From Akkermansiaceae bacterium (GTDB taxonomy: Bacteria; Verrucomicrobiota; Verrucomicrobiia; Verrucomicrobiales; Akkermansiaceae): a stretch of DNA of 64,000 nucleotides. Location of the stretch: the NCBI GenBank assembly GCA_026421245.1, contig JAPKDJ010000008.1:21421-85420 (forward strand), written 5' to 3'. Below, one piece after another: positions 60,984-64,000 of this stretch. The number at the start of each line of letters is the position of its first letter. Position 1 is the first letter of the stretch. The notes beneath the pieces are model-generated. The model worked only from the letters and a program-made list of their open reading frames with translations, did no database searches and was not told the DNA's origin. The translations under genes and the position numbers were made by a program.

Positions 60984-62227
60984 TCGATGGTGGGTGAGTT
61001 TGTGAATACAACCTGTGTGCCCTCGCTGGAGATCTTAATAACTCTTTCCGGTTGCGTTTCTCCCAGCGCTCCCAACATGGATCGCTTGACTTCTGCAACG
61101 AGGCCCGCAGCCGATTTTTCTGATGACATTTCCAAGATCCAGGTTAACGCGAGTTCCTCGCCGTTGTCGAAGACCCGATATTGGTCACCTCGCCATTCTT
61201 CGGCGAGGGGGCTGGCCTCGATCACTCCTGCGTAGGGTTCCAGCCAGAGTCGCAGTCCCAGCTCTCCAAGCTGATTGGTAGCGAGGATTTTTTTGCGGGA
61301 ATCCGGGAAGATGGTTTCTTTCACGGCGATTGGTTCCCGGTTGGGATGGATAATCCGTGCTGTTGTTGTGGGAGTCTCCCGGAACATCCGACTCCAAGCT
61401 TCCCGGGAATCGATGTAAAAATGTCTGGAGTAGTCCGCGCCTTCGAGGAAAGGGAAATTGCTGAGCCCTTGGATGACGGGAGAGAGTTCGTTTAAAAGTT
61501 CCTCGCGGTTCGCTTCCGGATCTCTCCATTCCGCTTCGTTAGCCGCAGCATTCCGCCTCAGAAATCTGGCTTGTAAGGCCGCGGCTGCCCCTGAGTGAAG
61601 AGCTTCCCAAGCCTGCCATTCGTCCCGGGTGGACCACTCTTTTTGAGGGTGATTTTGAAACGAGAGCTGTTGGGCTAGCAGCCGAGCAAGGACGGAGCGG
61701 TCGGGGACACTGACTGGATCGAAGGATTCGGAGATGAGTATTTGTCCCTTGGCGAGATCAAAAATCCCTTTGGCCCCATCGCTGTTCACCATGACAAGCT
61801 GAACAAGGAGGTTTTGATTTTGAGGAAGGAGTCCAAGCAATTCCCACGCGACACTCTCTTTCTCCAGGCCGAGCTCGCCATGAATAAGCTCAAGGTTGGC
61901 TTGAGCGGCGTCACGCATTGCCGTCGGAGAAGCAAGGCGGACATCGGGTGATTTTAGAAACACCATTCCGTAATCCTTCTCGATCCAGGCGATGAGATCA
62001 TCAGGAATAGGGTAGGGGCCGCTGGAGAGCATCGAGCGAACCTGAGCAAGTTCACCATTCAGTTCGTCGACACGCTGGGTGAGCTCGGAATTCTGCGCCC
62101 TGAGTGTCGCAGCCTCATCACCATCGACTTGTGCGGAGCCCGACGTTCTCCAATAGTCGCCATAAAACCACCCACCTGCAATCAGCCCGATGGCTGCCAG
62201 AATTTGAAACACCCGTTCCGGACTCAT
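60980..62227 (-). CDS. Membrane-anchored protein of unknown function
   Basis: The protein has 415 residues. A single N-terminal helix (VFQILAAIGLIAGGWFYGDY) is followed by a short coiled coil (LRAQNSELTQRVDELNGELA) and a large extracytoplasmic domain. DYGMVFLKSPDVRLASPTAM and LARLLAQQLSFQNHP, then the alanine-rich AWEALHSGAAAALQARFLRR resemble the helix-rich core of peptidase-like DUFs, but no HExxH is present. The C-terminus is a beta segment. I recognise no family. It is coupled to acylphosphatase (4-bp overlap) and lies 5 bp after the next upstream gene. Confidence 0.75.
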   Translation of the reverse strand: MSPERVFQILAAIGLIAGGWFYGDYWRTSGSAQVDGDEAATLRAQNSELTQRVDELNGELAQVRSMLSSGPYPIPDDLIAWIEKDYGMVFLKSPDVRLASPTAMRDAAQANLELIHGELGLEKESVAWELLGLLPQNQNLLVQLVMVNSDGAKGIFDLAKGQILISESFDPVSVPDRSVLARLLAQQLSFQNHPQKEWSTRDEWQAWEALHSGAAAALQARFLRRNAAANEAEWRDPEANREELLNELSPVIQGLSNFPFLEGADYSRHFYIDSREAWSRMFRETPTTTARIIHPNREPIAVKETIFPDSRKKILATNQLGELGLRLWLEPYAGVIEASPLAEEWRGDQYRVFDNGEELALTWILEMSSEKSAAGLVAEVKRSMLGALGETQPERVIKISSEGTQVVFTNSPTIE

Positions 62228-62232
62228 TCGGT

Positions 62233-62868
62233 TTACTTTTTAGTCTTCTTCTCTTCCACAAAGGGATTGTCCTTCAGAGGGTTGGTGGAGGACCCAGTAT
62301 TGAAGTTCTTTTCCTGACCAAAGAGGTCCAAGGGCTTTTTCGTCTTCTTGAAGGTCGCTTGTGCCGTTTTTCCTGGATTAGGGACAAGGGAGATTGCTTT
62401 ACTCTGATTGCCATCGGCGTCGTAGAAGTAATACACACGTCGCACCGGCATCTCTACGAGTTGACCGTTTTCGTCTCTCATGGCTGGAGGATAATAGTTC
62501 TTAACACGGGCATCGTACATGTTTTCCGCGACTAGCAGTCCGGTTTCCTTGTCATAACCATATTGAACTCGATAAATTTGGACGCCTTGTCCGTCATGAA
62601 TTCGCCCAACGGTCAGGAACCCTTTTTGATTCCGTAAATAAGTGGCCTTCATTTTGACGCTGTCATTTTGATCTTTGGTCGTCTTGACTAGACGGCGATC
62701 ATCGGGGGATCGCTCAAAGACAACGTATGAGCCATCCTGATCATTTCGCTTAATGCGGACATGGGGCCCTTTTGATTCCCATAGATCGGCTTCCTCTTGG
62801 GCGAAGCAGTTGGGGTTGCACGAGATAACGATCAATGCTGTCGTAAATACGGTGATGAGTTTTTTCAT
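62233..62868 (-). CDS. Secreted protein of unknown function, operon with 62227 gene
   Basis: The protein has 211 residues from the ATG at 62868 (KKLITVFTTALIVISC signal; the cysteine could be a lipobox). The open frame reaches 63057 but that portion overlaps folP and is unrelated. Strands such as HVRIKRNDQDGSYVVFERSP, GFLTVGRIHDGQGVQIYRVQ, YGYDKETGLLVAENMYDARV, and RRVYYFYDADGNQSKAISLV form a repeated beta pattern like an extracellular YD-type sheet. A Lys/Pro-rich C-terminus follows (KKTKKPLDLFGQEKNF). The function is unknown. Confidence 0.75.
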   Translation of the reverse strand: MKKLITVFTTALIVISCNPNCFAQEEADLWESKGPHVRIKRNDQDGSYVVFERSPDDRRLVKTTKDQNDSVKMKATYLRNQKGFLTVGRIHDGQGVQIYRVQYGYDKETGLLVAENMYDARVKNYYPPAMRDENGQLVEMPVRRVYYFYDADGNQSKAISLVPNPGKTAQATFKKTKKPLDLFGQEKNFNTGSSTNPLKDNPFVEEKKTKK

Positions 62869-62895
62869 TGAGATGGTATTGGTGTGACTGAGAGC

Positions 62896-63780
62896 ATGCA
62901 AAATTCTATGAGCGAGCACAACCCTCGAAGGAGTAACCATCATGAAGGCAGCGTGATTTGGCATGCTGGTTCTCAAAGTTGGAACTTGGATCGGAAAGCG
63001 CTGATTATGGCCATTCTTAATGTCACGCCAGACTCGTTTTCGGACGGAGGACGTCATCTGGAGCTCGATGATACTCTTGCGGCGGCGCGCCGTTTTTTGG
63101 AAGAGGGTGCCGATATTTTAGACATTGGGGGCGAGTCCACTCGCCCGGGTGCGGATCCAGTTTCGGTTGATCACGAGCTTTCCCGGGTCCTTCCCGTGAT
63201 CAAGAATCTGGCGGAGCTAGATTCGGTGGGAATCTCCATCGACACCTGCAAGCCTGGTGTGGCGGAGGCCGCTCTCCGGTCCGGAGCCAATATCGTCAAC
63301 GATATTAGCGGTTTTCGTGATCCTGAAATGATCAAGGTTTGCGCAAATTCGGATTGCGGGATTGTCGTCATGCATATGAAGGGAAATCCACAAACAATGC
63401 AGCGAAGTCCAGTCTACCAGGACGTTGTGGGAGAAGTGAGGGACTTCTTCCAAGAGAGATTTCAAACGCTCACTGAGGCTGGAATAGAACCTACCCGGAT
63501 CGTCTTTGATCCCGGTATCGGATTCGGAAAGACCTTGAGCCATAATCTGGCCCTTCTTCGAGGTGTTCAGGACTATTCGGTCCACAACCGCCCCATTCTC
63601 ATGGGCCTTTCTAGAAAGTCGTTTATTGGAGCCTTGCTCAATGACTCACCACTGCCCCGCCGTGAGGCGCCTACTCAGGCCCTTACTGCTCTTACGAGGA
63701 GAAATGGGGCCATGATTCACCGGGTTCATCAGGTTAAAGAAAATGTCGATGTTCTCCGAATGATCGAAGCCGTGATGTAG
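62896..63780 (+). CDS. folP: Dihydropteroate synthase
   Basis: The protein has 294 residues from the ATG at 62896; an in-frame GTG (62884) and ATG (62908) are alternatives. MAILNVTPDSFSDGGRHLEL and ILDIGGESTRPGADPVS are the pterin/PABA loops, INDISGFRD-like VNDISGFRDP, then VVMHMKGNPQTMQ ('vlMHm-G-P--Mq') and IVFDPGIGFGKTLSHNLALL, and LMGLSRKSFIG. It joins 7,8-dihydropterin pyrophosphate with p-aminobenzoate in folate synthesis and is the sulfonamide target. It is divergent from the gene at 62868, sharing a 27-bp start region. Confidence 0.96.
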   Translation: MQNSMSEHNPRRSNHHEGSVIWHAGSQSWNLDRKALIMAILNVTPDSFSDGGRHLELDDTLAAARRFLEEGADILDIGGESTRPGADPVSVDHELSRVLPVIKNLAELDSVGISIDTCKPGVAEAALRSGANIVNDISGFRDPEMIKVCANSDCGIVVMHMKGNPQTMQRSPVYQDVVGEVRDFFQERFQTLTEAGIEPTRIVFDPGIGFGKTLSHNLALLRGVQDYSVHNRPILMGLSRKSFIGALLNDSPLPRREAPTQALTALTRRNGAMIHRVHQVKENVDVLRMIEAVM

Positions 63781-64000
63781 CCGTCCATGGGGAAGGCTTT
63801 CTCGTGTGACTCCCATGGGTTGTTCCTCTCATCTAAGGATTTTACCGAAAAGACAAGCCAGTGCGATATTCCCAGACATTTTCTTTTTGATATTTAAGTG
63901 CTGAAAAACAATGGCTTACGGGGATTGGGGTATGGGGAAACAAACAAACACTCCAAAAACATTGACGTGAGGCGTGAAATCATTAGGGTTGCCCCAGCAG
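63781..64000. other. Intergenic end of the window with possible promoter
   Basis: No gene is seen. CCATGGG/CCCATGG inverted repeats follow folP and might be a weak hairpin. Near the edge, TTGACG at 63962-63967 followed after 16 bp by TAGGGT may be a promoter for a gene beyond the window; the -10 match is poor. Confidence 0.25.

Overview
The window looks like a chromosomal segment of a marine or freshwater Verrucomicrobiota bacterium (order Verrucomicrobiales; family not resolvable from this sequence alone). The reasons are the clustering of planctomycete/verrucomicrobial families (a DUF1549/DUF1553 'PSD1' protein with DUF1501 and WD40 partners, SASA esterase, sulfatases, a DUF1080 relic, a PEP-CTERM relic, CotH/lamin-tail secreted protein), many GTG/TTG starts, and few strong Shine-Dalgarno sequences.

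Layout. 0-5 kb: truncated sulfatase, tandem SASA esterase, spermidine-synthase-like protein, an MsrB-MsrA fusion, and a deletion scar of a flavin disulfide oxidoreductase joined to a DUF167 gene. 5-6.5 kb: a minus-strand operon DUF2237-DUF3293-SMUG1-type uracil-DNA glycosylase. 6.6-7.8 kb: a secreted thioredoxin-like protein interrupted by one in-frame UGA that is followed by a bacterial-type SECIS hairpin. 7.8-15.6 kb: sulfatase relic, ABC-F ATPase, two decayed secreted-protein genes, and the PSD1-DUF1501-WD40 operon. 16-24 kb: a nine-gene Mrp-type cation/proton antiporter operon that uses split MbhD/MbhE-type pieces in place of a long MrpA. 24.5-29.1 kb: an accessory block of three single-gene units (DUF1501, an EF-hand/deiodinase-like selenoprotein, a small secreted protein) separated by four same-orientation copies of a ~60 bp repeat. 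29-64 kb: mostly housekeeping and envelope genes (cyclophilin, polyprenyl synthase, IspD, YqeY, tRNA-Leu, AroC, HU, a DtxR-type regulator, amidase, FbaA, nucleoside transporter, acylphosphatase, FolP) mixed with lineage-specific secreted or membrane proteins and several gene relics.

The most interesting signal is two genes, 6637-7803 and 26198-28165, that each read through a single in-frame TGA placed in a redox motif (C-V-TGA, and the deiodinase-like FGCLT-TGA-PPF). Each TGA is followed at bacterial-SECIS distance by a stem-loop with a G-rich apical loop (AGGTT; GGTCT). A standard-code gene caller would split both. The first may represent a little-described selenoprotein family. If correct, this genome must encode the selenocysteine machinery (selA, selB, selC, selD), which is not in this window.

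A second theme is gene decay: at least eight relics lie between intact genes, so intergenic space here is largely made of old coding DNA and short interspersed repeats. No CRISPR array, prophage, or complete transposon was seen.
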